From Rhodobacteraceae bacterium HLUCCA08 (GTDB taxonomy: Bacteria > Pseudomonadota > Alphaproteobacteria > Rhodobacterales > Rhodobacteraceae), in contig LJSF01000007.1 in the NCBI GenBank assembly GCA_001314655.1, positions 124,001 through 188,000 of the forward strand: a stretch of 64,000 nt of DNA. The letters are read 5' to 3'. The first letter of the stretch is position 1. Each line of letters starts with the position of its first letter. A program made the position numbers and the translations under genes. This document shows, in pieces, positions 25,552 to 33,808 of the stretch. The notes beneath the pieces are model-generated. The model saw only the letters and a program-made list of their open reading frames with translations. It was not told where the DNA came from and searched no databases.

Positions 25552-26385
25552 CTAGCCCAGTTCCATCGTCGCGATGGCCTGCAGGCCGGGCCCCGCCATC
25601 GGCGGGGTGCCACGATACATCCGCGCGGTCGTGAAGGTCTCGACGAACCCGGCGCCGCGCAGCAGGTCGGCAAAGGCCCCGGCCGCCTGCGGAACATCGA
25701 CGCTGACCCCGGTCCGGCCGATCGCCGCGGCGGCCTGTTCGACCAGCGCGACCGCAGCCGCCGGATCCGGCGCCACCACCGGGCCGATCTTGCCGCCCTG
25801 CCGGCAGATCCGCGCCGTGGCGAACCCCGCGACCCCGGCCCTGTCCCGCAGCAGCACCGTCTTGCGGGTCGCACCGGGCGCGGTCCAGGCCCGCAGGAAG
25901 GCGCGCCGGTCATGGCCGTTCGCGGCACGGTCGAGGCGCGCCAGGGCCTCGAAATCCCCGGGGCCGGCGACCGGCGCCGTCCGTGCCACGGCCGCAACCC
26001 GCCCTTGCATACGGCGGGTCTCTCCGAACCGGACAAAGCCCGAGCGGGCATAGTTCGCCTGTTGCGCCGGCACCCCGTCCAGCCCGACGACCCGCCCCTG
26101 CGCATGCGCCAGCGCATGGCGCCACAGACCCAGGCCGACCCCCTGCCCGCGCATCTCCGGCCGGCAGATATAGAGTCCCAGAAAGGCAAGCCCCGGCGAA
26201 TGGTTGACGACGCTGATCGCGGCCACCGGGTCGGCCCCGCGGGTGGCGACGAAGAAGCCCGCCGGATCGGCGGCGTGAAACGCGTCGGCATCGTCCAGCC
26301 CCGGGTTCCAGCCTTCGGCCGCGGCCCAGTCCAGCATCAGGCGGATCTCGGCCAGCGTCGCGCTGCGAAATCCCGTCCCGCTCAT
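25552..26385 (-). CDS. GNAT family acetyltransferase (two-domain)
   Basis: A 277-residue protein. The N-terminal half is a GNAT domain: FVATRGADPVAAISVVNHSPGLAFLGLYICRPEMRGQGVGLGLW, with the acetyl-CoA loop RGQGVG near residue 82. The C-terminal half (residues ~140-277) looks like the second domain of YitH/HolE-type GNAT proteins (LDRAANGHDRRAFLRAW). Its ATG overlaps the stop of the GntR gene, so the two are co-expressed. The substrate is unknown; a link to ureide or amine metabolism is only suggested by context. Confidence 0.8.
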   Translation of the reverse strand: MSGTGFRSATLAEIRLMLDWAAAEGWNPGLDDADAFHAADPAGFFVATRGADPVAAISVVNHSPGLAFLGLYICRPEMRGQGVGLGLWRHALAHAQGRVVGLDGVPAQQANYARSGFVRFGETRRMQGRVAAVARTAPVAGPGDFEALARLDRAANGHDRRAFLRAWTAPGATRKTVLLRDRAGVAGFATARICRQGGKIGPVVAPDPAAAVALVEQAAAAIGRTGVSVDVPQAAGAFADLLRGAGFVETFTTARMYRGTPPMAGPGLQAIATMELG

Positions 26386-27068
26386 CGGTTCAGCGCCTCG
26401 CGCAGCGAGGTCGCGGGCTGTGCCACGTTGCGCAGGTCGAGCGAGGTGACGAGGTCCAGCAGATGCCCATTCATCAATTGCTCGGCCGCGTCGCCGTCGC
26501 GGTGCCGGAAGGCGTCAAGCAGCGCGTGATGGGCCTGGGTCTCGCACAGGGCGGCGCGCCGGCGCCAATACAGCGCGATGATCAGCGACGACCGCGACAC
26601 CAGTTCGGACACGAAGGCCTCGATCGTCGACTGGTCGGCGATCCGCGCGATCTCGACATGGAACCGGCCGGACAGGAACAGGGCACGCCCGTCCTGCCGG
26701 GCATCCAGCGCGGCATGTTCGTCGGCGATATTCGCCTCGAGCACCGCCAGCGCGGCATCGGTCATCCGTTCGGCCGCCGACCGCGCGGTGCGCGGTTCCA
26801 GCAAGGCGCGGGCTTCGAACACCTCGCGGGCCTCGCGCACGCTGGGCTGGGCGACGAAGGCCCCGCGGTTGCGGCGCAGCTCCACCAGACGGCGATGCGA
26901 CAGCGCATGCAGCGCCGCCCGGACGACGGTGCGGCTGATCCCGTAGGCCTCGCCCAGTTCGTCCTCGCCCAGCTTGGTGGCCGGCGGCAGGCGATGCTCG
27001 TGGATCGCGCGCTCCAGATCGGCGGCGACGCTGTCACTGTTCCATTGCCTGGTCTCTGTCGCGTCCAT
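26382..27068 (-). CDS. GntR family regulator, FCD (FadR-type) subgroup
   Basis: A 228-residue repressor-like protein. The winged helix is at residues ~10-75 (KLGEDELGEAYGISRTVVRAAL, then VELRRNRGAFVAQPS). The FCD sensor follows with VFEARALLEPRTARSAAERM, the metal-binding-type FHVEIARIAD and the AHHALLDAFRHRDGDAAEQLMNGHL helix. It is divergent from the ABC importer and linked to the GNAT gene. A perfect TTGTATACAA palindrome lies in the shared promoter region, as expected of an FCD regulator site. Confidence 0.9.
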   Translation of the reverse strand: MDATETRQWNSDSVAADLERAIHEHRLPPATKLGEDELGEAYGISRTVVRAALHALSHRRLVELRRNRGAFVAQPSVREAREVFEARALLEPRTARSAAERMTDAALAVLEANIADEHAALDARQDGRALFLSGRFHVEIARIADQSTIEAFVSELVSRSSLIIALYWRRRAALCETQAHHALLDAFRHRDGDAAEQLMNGHLLDLVTSLDLRNVAQPATSLREALNR

Positions 27069-27166
27069 GTCGTTCCGTCTCTACTGCGGCCCCGAGCGGT
27101 CCCGTTATTTCGATTCGACACCGCGTCGACAAGGAAAAGCGGGCGATCGACCGCTTGTCGCCGATT

Positions 27167-27176
27167 TTGTATACAA
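27167..27176. promoter_or_regulatory. GntR/FadR-type operator in ureide locus promoter
   Basis: Perfect 10-base palindrome TTGTATACAA, followed by overlapping AT-rich sequence (ACAATTGTGTATGTGAA) unlike the GC-rich surroundings. It lies about 100 bases before the GntR start and about 145 bases before the ABC ATPase, in the 252-base divergent region. The form fits the T-GT-N3-AC-A core recognised by FCD-type GntR proteins. Confidence 0.6.
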
Positions 27177-27320
27177 TTGTGTATGTGAATTTGTGCGCAA
27201 CACCGGAAAATCCGCCCAATCAAGCGGCAGTCGACGAATTCCAGCCTCGGGCGAGACGCTGACGCTACCCCGCACCGCCGTTCCCGCGTCATCTGGATCA
27301 ACCAGCCGCTGGGGGGCGCA

Positions 27321-28295
27321 ATGCGCACGGGATACGATCTTGAACTGGTGCACGTGACCAAGCGTTACGGCGATACGGTCGCGGTGCGCGATCTGAACCA
27401 CGTTTTCGCACCGGGCAGCTATGTCTGCCTGCTGGGCCCGTCTGGCTGCGGCAAATCCTCGACCCTGCGGATGATCGCCGGGCACGAAGAGGTCAGCGAC
27501 GGCGCCATCCTGCTGGAAGGGCACGACATATCGTCCCTGCCACCGGCCCGGCGCGGCACGGCGATGATGTTCCAGAACTACGCCCTGTTCCCGCACCTGT
27601 CGGTCCGCGACAACGTCGCCTTTTCCCTGCGGATGAAGGGCGTCGACACGGCGGCGCGCCATGCCCGGGCGAACGACTTGCTGTCGCTGGTCGACATGAC
27701 CCACCTGGCCGACCGGCTGCCCGCGCAATTGTCCGGTGGCCAGCAGCAGCGCGTGGCCCTGGCCCGCGCCCTGGTCACCGACCCCAAGGTGCTGCTGCTG
27801 GACGAACCGCTCTCGGCGCTGGACCCGTTCCTGCGCATCCGGATGCGGTCCGAACTGAAAAAGCTGCAACGCGACCTGGGCATCACCTTCATCCATGTCA
27901 CCCATGGCCAGGACGAAGCCCTGGCGCTGGCCGACGAGATCGTGGTGATGAACGACGCGGTGATCGAACAGGCCGGCCCCGCGCGCGAGGTCTGGGCCAC
28001 GCCGCGCACCGAATTCGTCGCCCGTTTCATCGGCGGCCACAACGTGATCGCCCTGCCCGAGGGAAAGGCCACGGTGCGCGCCGACGCGGTCTTGCTCGGC
28101 GACAGCGGCCTGCCCGCCACGATCACCGCGGTGGAATACCAGGGCGCCTCCGTCGCGGTCACCACCCGCACCGAGACCGGCGACGACGTGCTGGCCCTGC
28201 TGCCCGAAGAGGCGTTCTTCGCCGCGCCGAAATCGCCCGGCGATGCCGTCAGGCTGCAGTGGGACGACCGGCGCCTGCACCGCCTCGAGGCCTGA
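27321..28295 (+). CDS. ABC transporter ATPase (PotA-type)
   Basis: A 324-residue ATPase of the spermidine/putrescine (PotA) class. It carries GPSGCGKSS (Walker A, ~40), FQNYALFPHLSV (Q-loop), LSGGQQQRVALARAL (signature), VLLLDEPLSALD (Walker B) and VTHGQDEALAL (H-loop, with Gly before Gln instead of the usual Asp). A short TOBE-like tail follows. It is first in an ATPase-binding protein-permease-permease-racemase operon. PotA-type importers serve many amines and ureides besides polyamines. Confidence 0.9.
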   Translation: MRTGYDLELVHVTKRYGDTVAVRDLNHVFAPGSYVCLLGPSGCGKSSTLRMIAGHEEVSDGAILLEGHDISSLPPARRGTAMMFQNYALFPHLSVRDNVAFSLRMKGVDTAARHARANDLLSLVDMTHLADRLPAQLSGGQQQRVALARALVTDPKVLLLDEPLSALDPFLRIRMRSELKKLQRDLGITFIHVTHGQDEALALADEIVVMNDAVIEQAGPAREVWATPRTEFVARFIGGHNVIALPEGKATVRADAVLLGDSGLPATITAVEYQGASVAVTTRTETGDDVLALLPEEAFFAAPKSPGDAVRLQWDDRRLHRLEA

Positions 28296-28346
28296 CAGGG
28301 CCCGATCCATGGATGTACGACCAGATCAACAGAGAGGACCAAGACC

Positions 28347-29627
28347 ATGACAAGACTTGCAAAACCCAAAGTGGGCTATACCCGTCGCTCGATGCTCAAG
28401 GCCGGTGGCGCGGCGCTCGCCGCCTCCAGCCTGCCGGCGCCCATGCTCTGGGCGCAGGACACCGCCGATATCGTGCTGCGCCAGTTCGGGACCGGCGTGT
28501 CGAACCTTAATGACGTGGCCAACAAGGTGAAGGAAGACCTGGGCTTCACGCTGGAAATGACCGCGCTGGATTCCGACAGCGTGACCCAGCGCGCCGCGAC
28601 CCAGCCCGACAGTTTCGACATCGCCGATATCGAATACTGGATCTGCAAGAAGGTCTGGCCGACCGGCAACCTGCAGGCGATGGATACCAGCCGGATCGCC
28701 AATTACGACAAGATCGTCGGCATCTTCCGCGACGGCAAGCTGACCCCGGACAGCGAGATCGCCCAGGGCACGGCACCCCATAGCGTGGGCTTTGTCGACG
28801 GGCCCGGCGGCACCAGCTTTGCCAGCGGCGAAACCGGCTGGATGACCCTGATCCCGACGATCTACAACGCCGACACGCTGGGCATCCGCCCCGACCTGAT
28901 CGGCCGCCCGATCGAAAGCTGGACCGAGCTTCTGAACCCCGAATTCCGCGGCAAGGCCTCGATCCTCGACATTTCTTCGATCGGGATCATGGACATGGCC
29001 ATGGTCTGCGAGGCGATGGGCGAGATCACCTATGGCGACAAGGGCAACATGACCCGCGACGAGATCGACGCGACCTTCGCGATCTTCACCGAGGCCAAGC
29101 GCGCCGGCCAGTTCCGCGCCTTCTGGAAGACCTTCGACGAAAGCGTGAACCTGATGGCATCGGGCGAGGTGGTGATCCAGTCGATGTGGTCGCCCGCCAT
29201 CACGGCGGTGAAATCGCGCGGCATTCCCTGCGTCTACCAACCGCTGAAGGAAGGTTACCGGTCCTGGGGCGGCGGCATCGGGCTGTCGAACTCGCTGTCG
29301 GGCATGGAGCTGGACGCGGCCTATGACTACATCAACTGGTACCTGTCGGGCTGGGTCGGCGGCTATCTGATGCGCCAGGGCTATTACTCGGCGGTGCCCG
29401 AAACCTCGAAGGATTTCATGTCCGAGAACGAATGGGGCTACTGGTTCGAGGGCAAGGAGGCCACCGATATCATCACCTCGCCCACCGGCGACACCCTGGC
29501 CCAGGCCGGAGAGGTTCGCGACGGCGGGTCGTTCCAGGACCGGATGGGGGCCGTGGCGTGCTGGAACGCGGTGATGGACGAGAATCAGTACATGGTCCGC
29601 AAGTGGAACGAATTCATCGCCGCATGA
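28347..29627 (+). CDS. ABC transporter substrate-binding protein (PotD-like, Tat signal)
   Basis: A 426-residue binding protein. The N-terminus has a twin-arginine motif (TRRSMLK, residues ~12-18) and a hydrophobic stretch ending PAPMLWAQD, so it is probably exported folded by Tat. The mature part resembles extracellular solute-binding family 1/PotD proteins (FDIADIEYWICKKVW, GKASILDISSIGIMDMAM, DAAYDYINWYLSG). An AGAGAGGA-type ribosome site lies before the ATG. The ligand is unknown; the neighbouring enzymes suggest allantoin or another ureide. Confidence 0.88.
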   Translation: MTRLAKPKVGYTRRSMLKAGGAALAASSLPAPMLWAQDTADIVLRQFGTGVSNLNDVANKVKEDLGFTLEMTALDSDSVTQRAATQPDSFDIADIEYWICKKVWPTGNLQAMDTSRIANYDKIVGIFRDGKLTPDSEIAQGTAPHSVGFVDGPGGTSFASGETGWMTLIPTIYNADTLGIRPDLIGRPIESWTELLNPEFRGKASILDISSIGIMDMAMVCEAMGEITYGDKGNMTRDEIDATFAIFTEAKRAGQFRAFWKTFDESVNLMASGEVVIQSMWSPAITAVKSRGIPCVYQPLKEGYRSWGGGIGLSNSLSGMELDAAYDYINWYLSGWVGGYLMRQGYYSAVPETSKDFMSENEWGYWFEGKEATDIITSPTGDTLAQAGEVRDGGSFQDRMGAVACWNAVMDENQYMVRKWNEFIAA

Positions 29628-29635
29628 TCCGGTTT

Positions 29636-29713
29636 CGCCTCGCTGACGCGAGGCGACCGGCCGGGGGGCTGTCAGCCCCCCGGACCCCCCGAGCGTTTTT
29701 CGCCAAGATGAAG
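29636..29713 (+). repeat. Double stem-loop with Rhodobacterales-type intergenic repeat (copy 1)
   Basis: Just after the binding-protein stop lie a 7-bp stem (CGCCTCG/CGAGGCG, 29636-29655), a 10-bp stem (CCGGGGGGCT/AGCCCCCCGG, 29661-29683), then CCCCCC-GAGCG-TTTTT and CCAAGATGAAG (29685-29713). The stem plus T-run looks like a partial terminator in the middle of the operon. A second copy of the C-run/GAG/T-run/CCAAGATGAAG part lies at 54964-54993 on the other strand. Confidence 0.75.
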
Positions 29714-29730
29714 CAGGAGGCAGCGGTCCC

Positions 29731-30585
29731 ATGTCGCGCCATCGACATCTGATCGGTTGGGTGCAGGCCGCGCCGCTGGCCGCGATCCTGCTGGCCTTCC
29801 TGGTCGCGCCGATCGTGATGATCGTGATCGTCAGCTTCTGGGGGGCGACGGAATTCTCGATCTACCCGGCCTTCAAGTTCGACAATTACGAGTTCCTGTT
29901 CGGCTCGTCGGTGACCTACCGGGTCTTCGGCGCGACGCTGAAATATGCCCTCATCACCTGGGCGCTGACCCTGGTGATCGGCTTTACCGTGGCCTATTTC
30001 CTGGCCTTCCATGTCCGCAGCCTGACCATGCAGATCGCGCTGTTTCTGGTCTGCACGATCCCGTTCTGGACCTCGAACATCATCCGCATGATCAGCTGGA
30101 TCCCCTTCCTGGGCCGCAACGGCATCGCCAACCAGACGCTGATCTCCTGGGGGGTGATCGACGAACCGCTGGACTGGCTGCTGTATTCGGATTTCTCGGT
30201 GATCCTGGCCTTCGTGCATCTGTACACGCTGTTCATGGTGGTGCCGATCTTCAACACCATGATGCGCATCGACAAATCGCTGCTCGAGGCCGCCCGCGAT
30301 GCCGGCGCCTCCGGCGTCCAGACGCTGGTGCACGTGATCATCCCGCTGACCAAGCCCGGCATCATGATCGGCACGATCTTCGTCGTCACCCTGGTGATGG
30401 GCGATTTCATCACCGTGCGGTTCATGAGCGGGTCGCAGCGGGCCAATGTCGGGCGGCTGATCTCGAACGATATCGCGCTGCTGCAATACCCGTCGGCCGC
30501 GGCCACGGCGGTGGTCCTGCTGTGCACCGTGCTGATCGTGATCGCGATCCTGCTGCGCTTCGTCAATATCCGAAAGGAGCTGTAA
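29731..30585 (+). CDS. ABC transporter permease (PotB-type)
   Basis: A 284-residue permease with about six TM segments: IGWVQAAPLAAILLAFLVAPIVMIVIVSFWG first, then WALTLVIGFTVAYFLAFHV and others. The EAA loop is near LLEAARDAGASGVQTLVHVIIPLTKPG, and DFITVRFMSGSQRANVGRLI is typical of PotB proteins. An AGGAGG site lies 10 bases before the ATG. It is separated from the binding-protein gene by about 100 bases holding hairpins. Confidence 0.9.
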   Translation: MSRHRHLIGWVQAAPLAAILLAFLVAPIVMIVIVSFWGATEFSIYPAFKFDNYEFLFGSSVTYRVFGATLKYALITWALTLVIGFTVAYFLAFHVRSLTMQIALFLVCTIPFWTSNIIRMISWIPFLGRNGIANQTLISWGVIDEPLDWLLYSDFSVILAFVHLYTLFMVVPIFNTMMRIDKSLLEAARDAGASGVQTLVHVIIPLTKPGIMIGTIFVVTLVMGDFITVRFMSGSQRANVGRLISNDIALLQYPSAAATAVVLLCTVLIVIAILLRFVNIRKEL

Positions 30586-30612
30586 GCCATGGCCCGATCC
30601 CCGCGCATCCCC

Positions 30613-30678
30613 GTCCCGGACCCGGTCCGGGACCTCTTGCCCGGCCCCCGGCAGGAGGCCCCGGGTCAAGCCCGGGGC
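30613..30678 (+). other. Two GC-rich stem-loops between permease genes
   Basis: The 103-base gap between the two permease genes holds two near-perfect hairpins: GTCCCGGAC/GTCCGGGAC (30613-30633, 3-base loop) and GCCCCGGG/CCCGGGGC (30658-30678). No T-run follows, and an AGGAGG-like site (30653) lies inside. The reason for structured spacers inside this operon is unknown; mRNA processing or stability is the simplest view. Confidence 0.55.
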
Positions 30679-30688
30679 GCGTGAACGC

Positions 30689-31525
30689 ATGGAGAGACGA
30701 CCGCGCAGTTTCTACCTCCTGGCCGCCGTCTTCGGCCTGTTCGTGCTGTTTCTTTACGGGCCGATCGTGACCATCGGCATCCTCAGCTTCCAGGGGCCGC
30801 AGGGCGGGCTGACATTCCCGATGAACGGGGTATCGCTGCACTGGTTCCGCGACCTGTTCGAGCAACAGGCGGTCGGCGATATCTGGGGCGCGTTCCGGCG
30901 CAGCTTTGGCCTGGGGCTGATGGTGATGGTGACGACGGTGGTGATTTCGGTCCTGGCCGGGCTGGCCTTTCGCAAGCGGTTCGCCGGGTCGGCGATCCTG
31001 TTCTATGCCGCGATCACATCGCTGGTGATCCCGTCGATCCTGATCTCGCTCGGGGTCGGGCTGATCTTCAACCAGCTGGGCCTGAAGGTGCATTGGGCCA
31101 CCAGCGGCTTCGGGGCGCAGCTGACCTGGACCCTGCCCTTCGGCCTGCTGATCATGTTCGCGGTCTTCAACCGCTTCGACCGCAGCTACGAGGAGGCGGC
31201 GCGCGACCAGGGCGCGACCGCCTGGCAGACGATCCGTCATGTCGTGCTGCCGATCATCGCCCCGTCGCTGATCGGGGTCGCGCTGTTCGGCTTCACGCTG
31301 TCTTACGACGAATTCGCCCGCACATTGTTGACCGCCGGCAGCTACAACACCCTGCCGCTCGAGATTTTCGGGATGACGACCAACGTGACGACGCCGGTGA
31401 TCTATGCGCTGGGGACCCTGACCACGGCGTTTTCGCTGGCGATCATCGGGCTGTTCCTGCTGTGCGCCTGGATCCTGGGCAAGCGCCGGGCACGGCTGGG
31501 ATCGGATGCGGGCAAGGGGATATGA
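30689..31525 (+). CDS. ABC transporter permease (PotC-type)
   Basis: A 278-residue permease, six TM segments: FYLLAAVFGLFVLFLYGPIVTIGILSF first. The EAA loop is near SYEEAARDQGATAWQTIRHVVLPIIAPS, followed by the PotC hallmark LSYDEFARTLLTAGSYNTLPLEIFGM. The stop overlaps the racemase start (ATGA). It pairs with the PotB-type protein in the same operon. Confidence 0.9.
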   Translation: MERRPRSFYLLAAVFGLFVLFLYGPIVTIGILSFQGPQGGLTFPMNGVSLHWFRDLFEQQAVGDIWGAFRRSFGLGLMVMVTTVVISVLAGLAFRKRFAGSAILFYAAITSLVIPSILISLGVGLIFNQLGLKVHWATSGFGAQLTWTLPFGLLIMFAVFNRFDRSYEEAARDQGATAWQTIRHVVLPIIAPSLIGVALFGFTLSYDEFARTLLTAGSYNTLPLEIFGMTTNVTTPVIYALGTLTTAFSLAIIGLFLLCAWILGKRRARLGSDAGKGI

Positions 31526-32184
31526 GGATCGCCTATATCAACCCCAATGCCACCCGGACGATGACCCGCGCGGTCGTCGACACGGCGCGGCGCGTCCTGC
31601 CGGGCGTCGATATCCTGGGCTTCACCAACAGCGACGGGCCGCCCGTCATCGAGGGCGCGGCGGATGGCGCGGCGGCGGTTCCGGGGGTTCTGGCGCGGCT
31701 GGAGACCGCACGGGCGCAGGGCGCGGATGCGATCGTGATCGCCTGTTTCGACGATACCGGCCTGGCCGAGGCGCAGGCCCATGCGGATTGCCCGGTTCTG
31801 GGCATCGGGCAAAGCGCCTTCGCGATGGCGCAGCTGCTGGGGCTGCGCTTTTCGGTGGTCACCTCGGTCGCCGCCGCGGTGCCGGTGATCGAAGGCAATA
31901 TCGACCGGCTGGGCTTTGCCGGGACCTGCGTGTCGATCCGGGCCAGCGACCTGCCGGTGCTGACGATCGAGGCCGGCGCCCCCGCTACCGTCGCGCGTCT
32001 GGCACAAGAGATCGACACCGCCGGCCGTGACGACGGCGCGGGCTGCGTGATCCTGGGCTGCGCGGGGATGTCGGCGCTCAAGCCGGCGCTCGACCGGCAG
32101 GCGACCGTGCCGCTGATCGACGGCGTCGCCGCATCGGCCTGCCTGGCGCGGGCGGCGGTCGATTGCCTGGTCGCGGCCGGTTAG
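31522..32184 (+). CDS. Asp/Glu/hydantoin racemase family protein (allantoin racemase-like)
   Basis: A 220-residue two-domain racemase. The start MRIAYINPNATRTMTRAVVDTAR is typical of the hydantoin-racemase branch. The two catalytic cysteines of the family appear in VIACFDDTGLAEAQ (~75) and ILGCAGMS (~178). HpxA-type allantoin racemases belong to this branch. Because it overlaps the permease gene and shares a locus with ureidoglycine aminohydrolase, an allantoin or hydantoin racemase role is a reasonable inference. The stop overlaps the sigma-factor stop on the other strand. Confidence 0.82.
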   Translation: MRIAYINPNATRTMTRAVVDTARRVLPGVDILGFTNSDGPPVIEGAADGAAAVPGVLARLETARAQGADAIVIACFDDTGLAEAQAHADCPVLGIGQSAFAMAQLLGLRFSVVTSVAAAVPVIEGNIDRLGFAGTCVSIRASDLPVLTIEAGAPATVARLAQEIDTAGRDDGAGCVILGCAGMSALKPALDRQATVPLIDGVAASACLARAAVDCLVAAG

Positions 32185-33431
32185 GCTGCCGGGCCCGGTC
32201 CTGCCAGCGCGGCCAGGCGCTTGCGCAGGAACAACGCCTCGGCCGGACCCGGTGCCGCCGCGATCGCGCGCCGATAGGCCGCGGCGGCCGCCTCTGCCTG
32301 TCCGGTCATGGCCAGCAACGCAGCGCGCGCCGCCTGCCAGGGCTGATAGCCGGACAGGCTGTCGGCCAGCGCCTCGACCATCGCCAGACCGCGGGCGGGA
32401 TCTCCGGCCTCGGCCAGGGCCACGGCGCCGTTGAGCCGGACGACCGGGGTCGGCTCGTGCCGCCAGAGCGCGCCGTAGAGGGCCGCGATCTGCGGCCAGT
32501 CCGGGCCCGGGTCGGCCATCTGGCAATCGGCGATCGCGGCCTTGATCTGGAACGGGCCCGGCGCGTGCCGGGCCATGGCGCGGGCCAGGATCGCCCGGCC
32601 CTCGTCCAGCCGCGCGGCGTCCCACAGCGCGCGGTCCTGCTCGGCCGGCGGCAGGCCGGCGCCATCCTCCCCGATCCGCGCTGCGCGGCGGGCGCCGGTC
32701 AGCAGCATCATCGCCAGGGCGCCCTCGATTTCCGGATCGCCCGGGCGCAGCCGGTCGATCAGGCGGCCCAGATATTCGGCTTCGTGGCACAGGTCGCGCG
32801 CCTCGCCGGGGCCAGCCACGTATCCGGTGGTGAAGATCAGGTAGATGCTGGTCAGCACGGTATCGAGCCGGGCCGGCCACTCCGCCGGATCGGGCACGGC
32901 GAAGGGAATGCCGGCCCGGGCGATCTTGGCCTTGGCCCGGCTCAGCCGCTGGCCCATGGTCGGTTCGGCATCCAGGAAGGCGCGCGCGACCTGGGGGGTG
33001 GTCAGCCCGCAGACCGTGCGCAGGGTCAACGCGACGCGCGACTTGGGCTCCAGCGCCGGATGGCAGCAGGCGAAGATCAGGCGCAGCCGTTCATCGGGGA
33101 TGACCTCGGGGTCGTGCTGGTCGGCCTCGCTTGTCAGTTGCGCCAGCGCCACGGCCCCGGCCTGGTCGCGCCCGGCGCGGCGCAACCGGTCGATCGCCTT
33201 GCGCCGGGCGACCTGCAGCAGCCAGCCCTGCGGCGAGGACGGAAGCCCGGAACGGCCCCAATGGGTCAGGGCCGACAGCGCCGCCTCGTGCAGGACATCC
33301 TCGGCCAGGGCCAGGTCGCGCAAGCCCGCCGCCAGCACCGACAGCAGCCGGCCCCGGTCGGACCGCATCACGCGGTCCAGGGCGCCGGCTGCCGCGATGG
33401 CACCGGCCGCGGCGGTCTCTGCCCCGGCCAT
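32181..33431 (-). CDS. ECF42-type RNA polymerase sigma factor
   Basis: A 416-residue sigma factor, much longer than usual ECF sigmas. The sigma-2 region is at residues ~18-90 (GLRDLALAEDVLHEAALSAL, WLLQVARRKAIDRLRR), sigma-4 near 130-180 (LTLRTVCGLTTPQVARAFLDAEPTMGQRLSRAK), and a long C-terminal TPR-like extension (~185-416) that in ECF42 proteins is needed for activity. The partner DGPF protein gene is 4 bases upstream. No anti-sigma gene is seen, as usual for this group. Confidence 0.88.
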   Translation of the reverse strand: MAGAETAAAGAIAAAGALDRVMRSDRGRLLSVLAAGLRDLALAEDVLHEAALSALTHWGRSGLPSSPQGWLLQVARRKAIDRLRRAGRDQAGAVALAQLTSEADQHDPEVIPDERLRLIFACCHPALEPKSRVALTLRTVCGLTTPQVARAFLDAEPTMGQRLSRAKAKIARAGIPFAVPDPAEWPARLDTVLTSIYLIFTTGYVAGPGEARDLCHEAEYLGRLIDRLRPGDPEIEGALAMMLLTGARRAARIGEDGAGLPPAEQDRALWDAARLDEGRAILARAMARHAPGPFQIKAAIADCQMADPGPDWPQIAALYGALWRHEPTPVVRLNGAVALAEAGDPARGLAMVEALADSLSGYQPWQAARAALLAMTGQAEAAAAAYRRAIAAAPGPAEALFLRKRLAALAGPGPAA

Positions 33432-33435
33432 GGCG

Positions 33436-33795
33436 TCAGCCCGCGGGGTTGTAATCCATCAGCGGCCGAACCTCGATCGTGCCGAACCGGGCCGAGGGGA
33501 TCAGCGCGGCATAGCGAAGTGCGGCGTCCAGGTCGGGCACGTCGATCACGTAATAGCCGCCCAGATGTTCGCGGGTTTCGGCAAAGGGGCCGTCCATCGT
33601 CTCGACCCTGTCGGCACGGATCCGCAGCGACGTGGCGGTCTCGACGCCCTGAAGCCCCTCGCCCGACACCAGCACGCCCTCGGCCTTCATCTGCTCGTTC
33701 GCGGCGAAATAGCCGCCCATCATCCGCTCGAATTCCGGGGTGCCGAAGGCGGGTTCGCGGGCGGGATCGTTGTAGATCAGAAGCATGTATTGCAT
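33436..33795 (-). CDS. YCII-related DGPF domain protein (ECF42 partner)
   Basis: A 119-residue protein with MQYMLLIYND at the start and the DGPF motif (VETMDGPFAETREHLGGYYV) mid-protein, matching the conserved partners of ECF42 sigma factors. The C-terminus (RFGTIEVRPLMDYNPAG) also fits. It starts at 33795 and ends 4 bases before the sigma gene. Members are regularly under control of their cognate sigma; the enzymatic role is unknown. Confidence 0.9.
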   Translation of the reverse strand: MQYMLLIYNDPAREPAFGTPEFERMMGGYFAANEQMKAEGVLVSGEGLQGVETATSLRIRADRVETMDGPFAETREHLGGYYVIDVPDLDAALRYAALIPSARFGTIEVRPLMDYNPAG

Positions 33796-33808
33796 GGGTC
33801 GGTTCCTT

